DNA of 6,874 bases, taken from positions 1-6,874 of the forward strand of contig CANHJA010000123.1 of the NCBI GenBank assembly GCA_947460795.1, in the 5' to 3' direction. Within the stretch, counting starts at the first letter, position 1; each line of letters starts with the position of its first letter. Source of the stretch: Bacteroidota bacterium (GTDB lineage: Bacteria; Bacteroidota; Bacteroidia; Chitinophagales; Chitinophagaceae). The position numbers were made by a program, and so were the translations under genes. Shown piece after piece: positions 1-6,225 of this stretch. The notes under the pieces were generated by a model. The model did no database searches. It was not told where the DNA came from and worked only from the letters and a program-made list of their open reading frames with translations.

Positions 1-236
1 TTGGTGGAGTTAAAGATGTTTGTGTTCAAAATGATACCGCTTTAATTTGTGAATCAGATGATTCAAAAGCGTTTAGCACAGAGCTTTTAAAAATTATTGA
101 GCATTATGATTTAAGATTCACGATGGGACTAAATGGTAAAAAATATGTTGAAAAAAAATATGATAAAAACAGATTGGTAAATGATATGCGAACGCTTTAC
201 TATGAACTTTTAAAAGAAAAAAATGTACAATTTTAA
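1..236 (+). CDS. C-terminal end of a GT4-type (group 1) glycosyltransferase, partial
   Basis: The window opens inside this gene. Complete codons run from base 3 to the TAA at 234-236, giving 77 residues. The visible part begins GGVKDV, then reads LICESDD and MGLNGKKYVEKKYD, and ends with an LYYELLK helix. This matches the end of the second Rossmann domain and the final cross-over helices of GT-B fold, GT4 family enzymes, where a GGxxD segment follows the donor-binding E-x7-E motif. That motif lies upstream and is not in the window. Enzymes of this family transfer a sugar from a nucleotide donor at the cytoplasmic face of the inner membrane, typically for O-antigen or capsule. Donor and acceptor cannot be told from this fragment. 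The epimerase gene follows 26 bases later on the same strand with no terminator between, so the two are probably co-transcribed. Family call is fairly secure; specificity is unknown. Confidence 0.8.
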   Translation, partial: GGVKDVCVQNDTALICESDDSKAFSTELLKIIEHYDLRFTMGLNGKKYVEKKYDKNRLVNDMRTLYYELLKEKNVQF

Positions 237-250
237 TTTTCTTTTTTGAT

Positions 251-258
251 TACTTTTG
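251..258 (+). promoter_or_regulatory. TAnnTTTG match just before the epimerase start
   Basis: TACTTTTG matches the Bacteroidota -7 promoter element TAnnTTTG exactly and ends 4 bases before the ATG at 263. If used, transcription would start at or within a few bases of the start codon, giving a leaderless or nearly leaderless mRNA. No TTG -33 element is found 17-23 bases upstream, so this may be a weak internal promoter or simply an A/T-rich translation leader. Confidence 0.35.
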
Positions 259-262
259 TCAA

Positions 263-1228
263 ATGAATATTCTTCTTACTGGTGGTGCAGGCTTTATTGG
301 ATCCAACTTAACAAAATCGTTGTTAAATGACGAACGAGTTTCAAAAGTTCGGGTTTTAGATAATTTTTGCACAGGTTATCGTCAAAATTTACATGATGTA
401 ATCAATCATCTAAAATTCGAATTAATGGAAGGGGATATTACTGATTTTTCAACATGCGAAAAAGCTATGATTGGTATGGATTTAGTGAGTCATCAAGCAG
501 CTTTAGGATCTGTTCCTCGCAGTATTATTGATCCAATTAATTCTAACAATACCAATATTGGGGGTACATTAAATATTTATACTGCAGCAAAGCAAGCCAA
601 TATTAAAAGAATTGTTTATGCAGCATCTTCATCCACTTATGGAGATAGTGAATCCTTACCAAAAGTTGAAAATATTATTGGAAGGCCTTTGTCTCCTTAC
701 GCTGTTACTAAATTTGTGATGGAACTTTATGCAGATGTATTTGCAAAAACATATGACATGGAGTTTATTGGATTGCGCTATTTTAATGTATTTGGTCCTC
801 ATCAAAGTCCGAAAGGAGCTTATGCAGCAGTTATTCCATTGTTTATGGATGCTGTATTAAATAATGAAGCACCCACCATGAATGGAGATGGAAGTTATAG
901 CCGTGATTTTACATTCGTTCAAAATGTAGTACAAGCCAATATGAAAGCACTTTTTACAGATAATAAAGAAGCTGTGAATCAAGTTTATAACGTAGCTTTT
1001 GGAGAAAGTACAACCTTAATTCAATTATTTAATTACATTAAAGAAGTAGCAAATTCATCCTTGGAGCCAACATTTGGACCTTTTAGAAAAGGAGATATTC
1101 CACATAGCTTGGCTAATATTGACAAAATAAAAACCTTGTTAAATTACAATCCTACGATTTCTGTAAAGGATGGTTTAAAAATTGCTTTTGATTGGTATAA
1201 AGAAAATAGACATTTTTACAATCAATAA
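263..1228 (+). CDS. NAD-dependent nucleotide-sugar 4-epimerase, WbpP/TviC-like (extended SDR)
   Basis: This 321-residue protein is a full-length extended short-chain dehydrogenase/reductase. Seen in it: the NAD-binding TGGAGFIG at residues 6-13; D33, expected to hold the adenosine ribose; GDITD at 57-61; HQAALGSVPRS at 77-87; catalytic S124 in ASSSTYG; and the Y146-x3-K150 pair in SPYAVTK. RYFNVFGPHQSP (172-183), GAYAAVIP (185-192) and NGDGSYSRDFTFV (207-219) are typical of the WbpP/TviC branch, which interconverts UDP-GlcNAc and UDP-GalNAc or the matching uronic acids. The exact substrate is inferred, not shown. The product would feed surface-polysaccharide assembly, in keeping with the glycosyltransferase just upstream. 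The start is fixed because the Rossmann strand begins at residue 2. No Shine-Dalgarno is present; a TACTTTTG motif ends 4 bases before the ATG. UDP-glucose 4-epimerase (GalE) is less likely from the motifs. Confidence 0.9.
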   Translation: MNILLTGGAGFIGSNLTKSLLNDERVSKVRVLDNFCTGYRQNLHDVINHLKFELMEGDITDFSTCEKAMIGMDLVSHQAALGSVPRSIIDPINSNNTNIGGTLNIYTAAKQANIKRIVYAASSSTYGDSESLPKVENIIGRPLSPYAVTKFVMELYADVFAKTYDMEFIGLRYFNVFGPHQSPKGAYAAVIPLFMDAVLNNEAPTMNGDGSYSRDFTFVQNVVQANMKALFTDNKEAVNQVYNVAFGESTTLIQLFNYIKEVANSSLEPTFGPFRKGDIPHSLANIDKIKTLLNYNPTISVKDGLKIAFDWYKENRHFYNQ

Positions 1229-1258
1229 AAAAAGCCGTTTCATTTGAAACGGCTTTTT
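1229..1258. terminator. Bidirectional intrinsic terminator between convergent genes
   Basis: A perfect stem is formed by 1229-1241 (ending AAAGCCGTTTC) and 1246-1258 (starting GAAACGGCTTT), with a 4-base ATTT loop. The hairpin begins right after the epimerase stop codon. On the + strand it is followed by TTATTTTA inside a T-rich run; on the - strand the A-run at 1227-1233 becomes a U-run. It can therefore end both the epimerase transcript and the convergent receptor transcript, whose stop codon lies 18 bases away. Confidence 0.85.
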
Positions 1259-1276
1259 ATTTTAAAAGAAAATGCC

Positions 1277-3490
1277 TTAAAAATTATAACGAATTGCTAT
1301 AATTAAATTTATACCAGCTGCACTCATGCCGGATGCAAAATATCGATAGTTCTTATCCAAAATATTTTCAACTCCCAATTGCATTTGAGTGTGTTTTTCC
1401 ACAAAAAACCCGGCTCTAAAATTTACTGTAAACCAACTTGGTGTTCCTGAAGGTGTAGCATATTGAATATTATCTTCTCCATTTGGATTATAATCGATCA
1501 ATCGTTTTTTACCATTATAAATACTGTAAAATTCTCCATACCATTTCTTATGATCATACTTAATGCCTAAACGACCAGTTACAGGAGGAATATGGTCTAG
1601 AGGAATTAAAATGCTGTCGCTGTTGTATCTTCCAAAAGTATAATTGGTAGAACCCGACAAAGTAAAATGATTCATTGGTCGATATGTAAATGAAATACCA
1701 CCACCATAAATAAATGCTTCCGATTTATTTTGACTGGCATAAACAGCCGTTAATTGACCATCATAAAAAGCTGAATCTTTTCCATTAAAGGTAAACTTAT
1801 CTGTAACAATTGCATTTTTTAAAAGGGTATAAAAACCATATGCATTTAACTCTAATTTGCCATCATTATATTGAAATCCCGCTTCAAAATTTTGTGTAAT
1901 TTCTGGTTTTAAATTTACGTTAGGAACAATTAGGCGTTGACCACTTACCGATTCAAATACTTTAGTCATATCATCAAAGTTTGGAGAACGAAAGCCTGTT
2001 GAATAATTTAATGTCATTCTTAAATCTGATGATGGCATATATGCCACACCCAAATTCCCTGTCAATGATTTATTTTTTTGCTTTAAATCACTAAAAGGCA
2101 ATTTAAATTGAATAGACGTATCTAATAAAGTAGAATGTAAGGTGTTGTAATTAAATCGCAACCCTTCATTAATAACTACTTTCCCATTATCTAATTTTAG
2201 AGTGTGTTGTGCAAATAAACCAAATAAATTCATGTTGTTTTTCCCATCAGGATAACGAGTGTCAATTTTTGTTTCAAGACCTGTAACGATATCTTCTTTG
2301 AAAGCGGTAGATTTCAAATTATTCAACTGCCCATCTGTGCCTATTGTTAACTCATGTTTATTGTCCTTGTGACGAAAAGCAACGTTGTATCCAAGCACAT
2401 TTATTTTTTCGTCTCTATGATTCAGGGCTGCTTTTTTATACCCTCTGTTATGTCGACTTTCATTCACATATTGATGACTTATCGTTGCAGTTACATCGTT
2501 AAAAAAACCTTTTAAATCAAAGGCATCAAATTGATAGGCTAACAACGTTCTTGTTTGTGGACCATAATACCATGTTGCATTTTTAGCAATCCCTGCAGCA
2601 GTTTCAGATAGTCTATCATATCGTGGAATGTTAGATGAATTTGAATATTGAATATTGACTCCATGACGAATATTTTTCGTCGGAGTGAAACTAAATTTTT
2701 GTAAAATATCCAATTGTTTATATCCAGTAGAAACTTGTTTGTAAGGATCAGTATTAGCTAACATGGTATCTGTATTATTAACCCTCGCCACAATAAAAGG
2801 TTTCTTCCATAATTTCATAATAGAATCTACCCCATTTTTACCTTGTACCAAATCTCCAAAATCTGAAAAGGTAATATTTGTGTACGAAGCAAATTTCTTT
2901 GTGCCTAAATGAATGCCAATGTTTCCTGTTTTTTCTTGATTTGCGGTAGAGTATCTCATCAAAGCATTTGCACCAGTTAATTTAAGTCGCTTGGATTTTC
3001 CAAATTTAGGATCTTTCGTTTTTAATACAATAACGCCGCCTAATGCATCGCTACCATGTATGGTGGAAGCAGGGCCATTTAATACCTCCAATTGCTCGAT
3101 CGAATTATTATCGACAGTAATGATATTTTGCAAATGCCCAGCTCTGTAAATGGCATTGTTCATTCGTATACCATCAATATTTAATTGAATTCTACTTGCT
3201 TCAAAACCCCTAATTACAGGACTTCCTCCTCCTTGCTGACTTTTTTGTACAAATACTTGTCCGGTGTTAGTTAATACGTCTGCCGTATTTTGAGCATTCA
3301 TTTGAGCAATTTCTTTTTGAGAAATAACATCAATTTTTTGTACAATATTTTTTTTCTTCTCTGCAAATTTGTTGCCAGAAATCACCACTTGATTCAATTG
3401 AATATTTTTAATAGAATCAAGCTCTTGCTTTTGTGCAATAGTAACTTGCGTGTACAATGCGCTTATAGAAAGAATAATAATTTTTTTCAT
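1277..3490 (-). CDS. TonB-dependent outer-membrane receptor, heme/hemoglobin-receptor-like
   Basis: This 737-residue protein starts with a Sec signal peptide (MKKIIILSISALYTQVTIA, cleavage probably after A19). A TonB-box-like VVISG follows at 35-39, then a plug domain at about 40-160 with VIRGFEASRIQLNIDGIRMNN (92-112), AIYRAGHLQN (113-122) and GPASTIHGSDALGGVIVLKT (139-158). The remainder is a 22-strand-type beta barrel ending in IAIRYNF, with the terminal Phe used for BAM-dependent insertion. The plug and the FRSP (500-503)/NVNLKPE (524-530) pair resemble heme receptors of the HmuR type, but no His lies between the pair. The substrate could therefore be heme, another metal complex or a siderophore. 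There is no N-terminal carboxypeptidase-like domain and no SusD partner, which argues against a SusC glycan system. The gene stands alone, with terminators on both sides and no heme-handling genes in view. Receptor class is certain; ligand is not. Confidence 0.9.
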   Translation of the reverse strand: MKKIIILSISALYTQVTIAQKQELDSIKNIQLNQVVISGNKFAEKKKNIVQKIDVISQKEIAQMNAQNTADVLTNTGQVFVQKSQQGGGSPVIRGFEASRIQLNIDGIRMNNAIYRAGHLQNIITVDNNSIEQLEVLNGPASTIHGSDALGGVIVLKTKDPKFGKSKRLKLTGANALMRYSTANQEKTGNIGIHLGTKKFASYTNITFSDFGDLVQGKNGVDSIMKLWKKPFIVARVNNTDTMLANTDPYKQVSTGYKQLDILQKFSFTPTKNIRHGVNIQYSNSSNIPRYDRLSETAAGIAKNATWYYGPQTRTLLAYQFDAFDLKGFFNDVTATISHQYVNESRHNRGYKKAALNHRDEKINVLGYNVAFRHKDNKHELTIGTDGQLNNLKSTAFKEDIVTGLETKIDTRYPDGKNNMNLFGLFAQHTLKLDNGKVVINEGLRFNYNTLHSTLLDTSIQFKLPFSDLKQKNKSLTGNLGVAYMPSSDLRMTLNYSTGFRSPNFDDMTKVFESVSGQRLIVPNVNLKPEITQNFEAGFQYNDGKLELNAYGFYTLLKNAIVTDKFTFNGKDSAFYDGQLTAVYASQNKSEAFIYGGGISFTYRPMNHFTLSGSTNYTFGRYNSDSILIPLDHIPPVTGRLGIKYDHKKWYGEFYSIYNGKKRLIDYNPNGEDNIQYATPSGTPSWFTVNFRAGFFVEKHTQMQLGVENILDKNYRYFASGMSAAGINLIIAIRYNF

Positions 3491-3538
3491 TGTAAAAATT
3501 TAGAGAACATCGGATGAAGATTAGTATGATGAAACACA

Positions 3539-3550
3539 ATGATTAATCAT
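3539..3550. promoter_or_regulatory. 12-bp palindrome upstream of the TonB receptor, possible operator
   Basis: ATGATTAATCAT is a perfect dyad, 48 bases upstream of the receptor start codon and just downstream of the tRNA terminator. It is therefore in the only region that can hold the receptor's promoter. TGATTAATCA somewhat resembles half of a Fur-type iron box, which would suit an iron or heme receptor, but it does not match the full 19-bp consensus. Function is inferred from position only. Confidence 0.3.
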
Positions 3551-3555
3551 GAAAT

Positions 3556-3581
3556 AAAAAAACCCCTAAAGAGGGGTTTTT
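3556..3581 (-). terminator. Intrinsic terminator of the tRNA-Phe transcript
   Basis: A 10-bp perfect stem joins 3558-3567 (AAAAACCCCT on the + strand) to 3572-3581 (AGGGGTTTTT) with a 4-base loop. Read on the - strand, the hairpin begins immediately after the tRNA discriminator region and ends in a run of seven U residues (3562-3556). It isolates the tRNA from the receptor gene downstream. Confidence 0.9.
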
Positions 3582-3582
3582 G

Positions 3583-3655
3583 TGGTGTGAGAGGGATTTG
3601 AACCCCCGACACATGGATTTTCAGTCCATTGCTCTACCAACTGAGCTATCGCACC
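3583..3655 (-). tRNA. tRNA-Phe (anticodon GAA)
   Basis: The 73-base minus-strand sequence folds as a cloverleaf. The acceptor strands are GGTGCGA and TCACACC. The D-arm is GCTC-AGTTGGTA-GAGC. The anticodon arm is ATGGA-CTGAAAA-TCCAT, with GAA at positions 34-36. The variable loop has 5 bases (GTGTC), and the T-arm is GGGGG-TTCAAAT-CCCTC with one G-U pair. The discriminator base is A. The 3' CCA is not encoded, so it must be added after transcription. Position 5 (C) faces position 68 (A), a mismatch inside the acceptor stem; all other pairs are canonical or wobble. The gene has its own promoter upstream and a terminator immediately downstream, so it is a single-tRNA unit between recQ and the receptor gene. 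Confidence 0.95.
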
Positions 3656-3670
3656 TTTTAATTGGGATTG

Positions 3671-3700
3671 CAAAAATAACAATTAATTGCAATTTGCCAA
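3671..3700 (-). promoter_or_regulatory. Promoter of tRNA-Phe, Bacteroidota type
   Basis: Read on the - strand, TTG (3700-3698) is followed after 19 bases by TATTTTTG (3678-3671), an exact match to the Bacteroidota -33/-7 pattern (TTG, 19-base spacer, TAnnTTTG). Transcription would start around 3662-3666, some 7-11 bases before the mature tRNA 5' end at 3655. The spacer holds a 10-bp palindrome, CAATTAATTG (3680-3689), of no assigned role. Confidence 0.8.
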
Positions 3701-3733
3701 TTATTTTTTTCTAGAATATAAAAACAAGTGAAA

Positions 3734-5965
3734 TTAGTTTGCAAATTCACTCATAAATTTAATTCTCATCAGTCTAAATTGTTCTTCACTTAAACTATTT
3801 TCTTTTAGTATGTCTGCCGCTTCATCTATATTTCCACTTTCACTGGATTGAAAAAAGTCAATCATATCTTCTTGATCATATTCATCCACAAAATCATCAA
3901 TACAATATTCTAAATTTAATTTAGTACCGCTTGATACAATGGTTTCCATTTCTTTTAATAAATCAACTAGTTTTAAATCTTTCATTTTAGCTATGGTTTC
4001 CAACGCAATTTTTTTATCAATGTTTTGAATGATAAAAACTTTTAAACCGCTTTTATTCACCACGCTCTTCATCACAAACTCATCTACTTTTTCAATGTTG
4101 TTTTCTTCAACATATGTAGCAATTAACTCAACAAATTTTTTACCGTATTTAATCGCTTTTCCTTTACTAACACCTTGAACATTTTCCATTTCTTTCATAG
4201 AAGTAGGATAATTAGTAGCCATATCTTCTAAAGAATTTTCTAAAAAAACAACAAATGGAGGCACATTGTGCTGTTTTCCTACTTGTTTGCGAAGTTCTTT
4301 CAACATGTCCAATAATACAGGGTCCAATGCAGTAGAAGCACCATTGCCACCATTGCCACCTACTTCTTCATCATCACCATCTGCATTTTCAAATTTGTGA
4401 TTTAAGGATAGTTTTAATGAGAATGGTTTTTTCAAAAAGGCTTTTCCTTTGTCTGTTAATTTTAACAAACCGTATTCTTCAATATCTTTTCTGATTAAAT
4501 CTTCCACCATCATTTGTCGAACTAAAGAAAACCAAAAATGTTCGTCCATTTGGAAGTGAGCACCCATGCTAAAACATTTTAATTTATCATGTTTATATGC
4601 TTGTATTTGTGTGTTAGTTCGACCTAAAACAATATTGATAACATAATCAATTCCAAACATCTCTTTAAGTTCCTTTATGGCAACTAAAACAGTATGAATC
4701 GTATCTTTTACTTCTATTTTTTCTTTAGGATGCAAGCAGTTATCGCACATGCAATTGCATTTATCCGCATTGTATTCTTCACCAAAATAATGCAATAACA
4801 CTTTACGTCTACAAATGGCACTTTCTGCATAGGCAACTGTTTCACCTATTAATTGTGCACCCATTTCCCGTTCTGTCAACGGTTTGTCTCGCATTAAATG
4901 TTCTAATTTTTGAACATCTTTGTATGAGAAATAAAGTAAACATTTCCCCTCCAATCCATCACGGCCTGCGCGACCTGTTTCTTGGTAATAATTTTCAATT
5001 GATTTTGGAATATTGTAATGGATAACAAAACGGATATCTGGTTTGTCTATTCCCATACCAAAGGCAATAGTAGCAACAATAACATCTACATCTTCATGTA
5101 AAAATTGATCTTGTCTGTCAGCCCTTGTTTTACTATCTAAACCCGCATGATAGGCTACCGCACTGATCCCATTTGCAACCAGTATTTCTGATAAATCTTC
5201 AGTTGTTTTTCTATTTAGGGTATAAATAATTCCACTTTTCCCTCTATTTTGCTGAATAAACTTAACAATTTGTTTTACAGTATGATCTTTTTTTCCTTTT
5301 GGAACAATTTCGTAATATAAATTGCTTCTATTAAATGATGATATAAAGACATTGGCTTTATTTAAAACTAAGTTCTTTACAATATCATCTTGCACTTTAG
5401 GGGTTGCTGTGGCAGTTAGTGCAATTACTTTTAAATCAGGATTTATGGTGTCGATAATTTCTCTAATTTTTCTGTACTCTGGTCTAAAATCATGGCCCCA
5501 TTCAGAAATACAGTGTGCCTCATCTACCGCAATGAAAGAAATATTTAATTCTTTTAAAAAAGCAACATTTTCTTCTTTAGTTAAAGTTTCCGGAGCTACA
5601 TAAAGCATTTTGGTTCCGCCTTTCGATAAATCTTCTTTTACTTTTTTAATTTGCCCTTTATTTAAAGATGAATTTAAAAAGTGAGCAACATTTTCAATTT
5701 CACTGTAACCTCTTATTAAATCTACTTGATTTTTCATCAACGCAATTAAAGGAGATACAATGATAGCCGTTCCTTCGCTCATTAATGCAGGCAATTGATA
5801 ACACAAAGATTTCCCACCTCCAGTAGGCATAATAACAAATGTATCATTGCCTCCTAAAATACTCTGAATGATTTTTTCTTGATCCCCTTTGAATTTATCA
5901 AATCCAAAATTCTCCATTAATGCGCCTTTTAAATCTATTTTATTAACGCTTTTTACTTTTGCCAT
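3734..5965 (-). CDS. recQ: RecQ family ATP-dependent 3'-5' DNA helicase
   Basis: The protein has 743 residues and acts in recombination and repair of stalled forks. Helicase motifs appear in order: motif 0 FGFDKFKGDQE (20-30); Walker A MPTGGGKS (46-53, K52); motif Ia VSPLIALMKNQ (70-80); DEAH (148-151) with the RecQ aromatic loop CISEWGHDFRPEYR (152-165); motif III TATATP (184-189); motif IV SGIIYTLNRKT; motif V ATIAFGMGIDKPDIR (298-312); motif VI QETGRAGRDG (328-337). Zinc ligands are C385, C403 (or C405), C407 and C410. A winged-helix RQC domain spans about 415-520, and a Gly/Asn linker lies at 536-542. An HRDC domain covers roughly 548-618, followed by an acidic C-terminal part of about 125 residues absent from E. 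coli RecQ (609 residues). The start is chosen because it precedes motif 0 by a normal distance; M17 would remove little. No terminator is visible before the tRNA. Confidence 0.97.
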   Translation of the reverse strand: MAKVKSVNKIDLKGALMENFGFDKFKGDQEKIIQSILGGNDTFVIMPTGGGKSLCYQLPALMSEGTAIIVSPLIALMKNQVDLIRGYSEIENVAHFLNSSLNKGQIKKVKEDLSKGGTKMLYVAPETLTKEENVAFLKELNISFIAVDEAHCISEWGHDFRPEYRKIREIIDTINPDLKVIALTATATPKVQDDIVKNLVLNKANVFISSFNRSNLYYEIVPKGKKDHTVKQIVKFIQQNRGKSGIIYTLNRKTTEDLSEILVANGISAVAYHAGLDSKTRADRQDQFLHEDVDVIVATIAFGMGIDKPDIRFVIHYNIPKSIENYYQETGRAGRDGLEGKCLLYFSYKDVQKLEHLMRDKPLTEREMGAQLIGETVAYAESAICRRKVLLHYFGEEYNADKCNCMCDNCLHPKEKIEVKDTIHTVLVAIKELKEMFGIDYVINIVLGRTNTQIQAYKHDKLKCFSMGAHFQMDEHFWFSLVRQMMVEDLIRKDIEEYGLLKLTDKGKAFLKKPFSLKLSLNHKFENADGDDEEVGGNGGNGASTALDPVLLDMLKELRKQVGKQHNVPPFVVFLENSLEDMATNYPTSMKEMENVQGVSKGKAIKYGKKFVELIATYVEENNIEKVDEFVMKSVVNKSGLKVFIIQNIDKKIALETIAKMKDLKLVDLLKEMETIVSSGTKLNLEYCIDDFVDEYDQEDMIDFFQSSESGNIDEAADILKENSLSEEQFRLMRIKFMSEFAN
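4339..4360 (-). repeat. Short 9-bp tandem repeat encoding the RecQ Gly/Asn linker
   Basis: The + strand reads CACCATTGC twice in a row and then CACC, about 2.4 copies. On the coding strand this gives GGNGGNG (residues 536-542), directly after the acidic DGDDEE stretch and before the HRDC domain. Gain or loss of one unit would stay in frame (three residues) and only change linker length. Confidence 0.6.
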
Positions 5966-6221
5966 AAAACTATTTTATATCCCCTAAAAGTGTACATGTT
6001 TTTTATTTAAAGCTATGTAACTCCTAATTTAATTCTTTATTTCTCAATATGCAACAATTGTGCATATATTTTGGTTCACGAAGGTAATTTAAACAAAATA
6101 GAAAACCGTTTAATAAGACGTTAAAAAGAAATCATTTTTTTACACTTCAATGGAGGAGGTTTATGTATTTTTTCACAAAAAAATCTATATTTCTTTATGC
6201 TTTATTCGGATATTTGACAAA
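5966..6221. other. Divergent intergenic region between recQ and the TPR gene
   Basis: These 256 bases separate two genes read in opposite directions and so must carry both promoters. I find no exact TTG-19-TAnnTTTG promoter on either strand. Features that stand out are a bulged palindrome at 6047-6067, a strong SD-like purine run at 6152-6159 before a 20-codon ORF, and GATATTTG (6209-6216) just before the TPR start. No tRNA, terminator or longer coding frame is evident. Confidence 0.7.
6047..6067. repeat. Bulged 20-bp palindrome, possible operator or hairpin
   Basis: ATATGC, one extra A, the 8-bp palindrome ACAATTGT, then GCATAT: the outer six bases pair with each other and the inner eight are self-complementary, with a single unpaired A on the left. 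It lies about 80 bases from the recQ start and 155 from the TPR start. It has no U-run suited to a terminator on either strand, so a protein-binding dyad is the simpler reading, but no regulator is identifiable. Confidence 0.4.
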
Positions 6222-6225
6222 ATGA
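6152..6225 (+). promoter_or_regulatory. SD core with a 20-codon ORF overlapping the TPR gene start
   Basis: GGAGGAGG at 6152-6159 contains the complete SD core AGGAGG (6154-6159) and also a GGAGG placed 6 bases before an ATG at 6163. From that ATG a 20-codon frame reads MYFFTKKSIFLYALFGYLTK and ends at TGA 6223-6225, overlapping the TPR gene ATG (6222-6224) as ATGA. This is the arrangement of a coupled leader peptide. No other start in the window has such an SD. The peptide is hydrophobic with a KK pair and resembles nothing I recognise; it could be a chance frame. Confidence 0.3.

Noticed and set aside
1..1228. Glycosyltransferase plus epimerase as part of a new system
   Set aside because: Both are standard surface-polysaccharide enzymes with intact family motifs; nothing unusual in their pairing.
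3290..3517. 75-codon open frame on the + strand
   Set aside because: It lies antisense to the signal peptide and plug of the TonB receptor, has low-complexity Asn/Phe/Leu composition and no start signal.
3680..3689. 10-bp palindrome CAATTAATTG
   Set aside because: It falls in the spacer of the tRNA promoter and is made only of common A/T-rich words; tRNA genes of this type rarely carry an operator.
3701..3712. T-run downstream of recQ as a terminator
   Set aside because: The T-run is on the + strand; read in the recQ direction it is an A-run, and no hairpin precedes a U-run after the recQ stop.
5322..5603. 93-codon open frame on the + strand
   Set aside because: It is antisense to the conserved helicase motifs of recQ (DEAH and TATATP region), so it is a mirror of constrained coding sequence.
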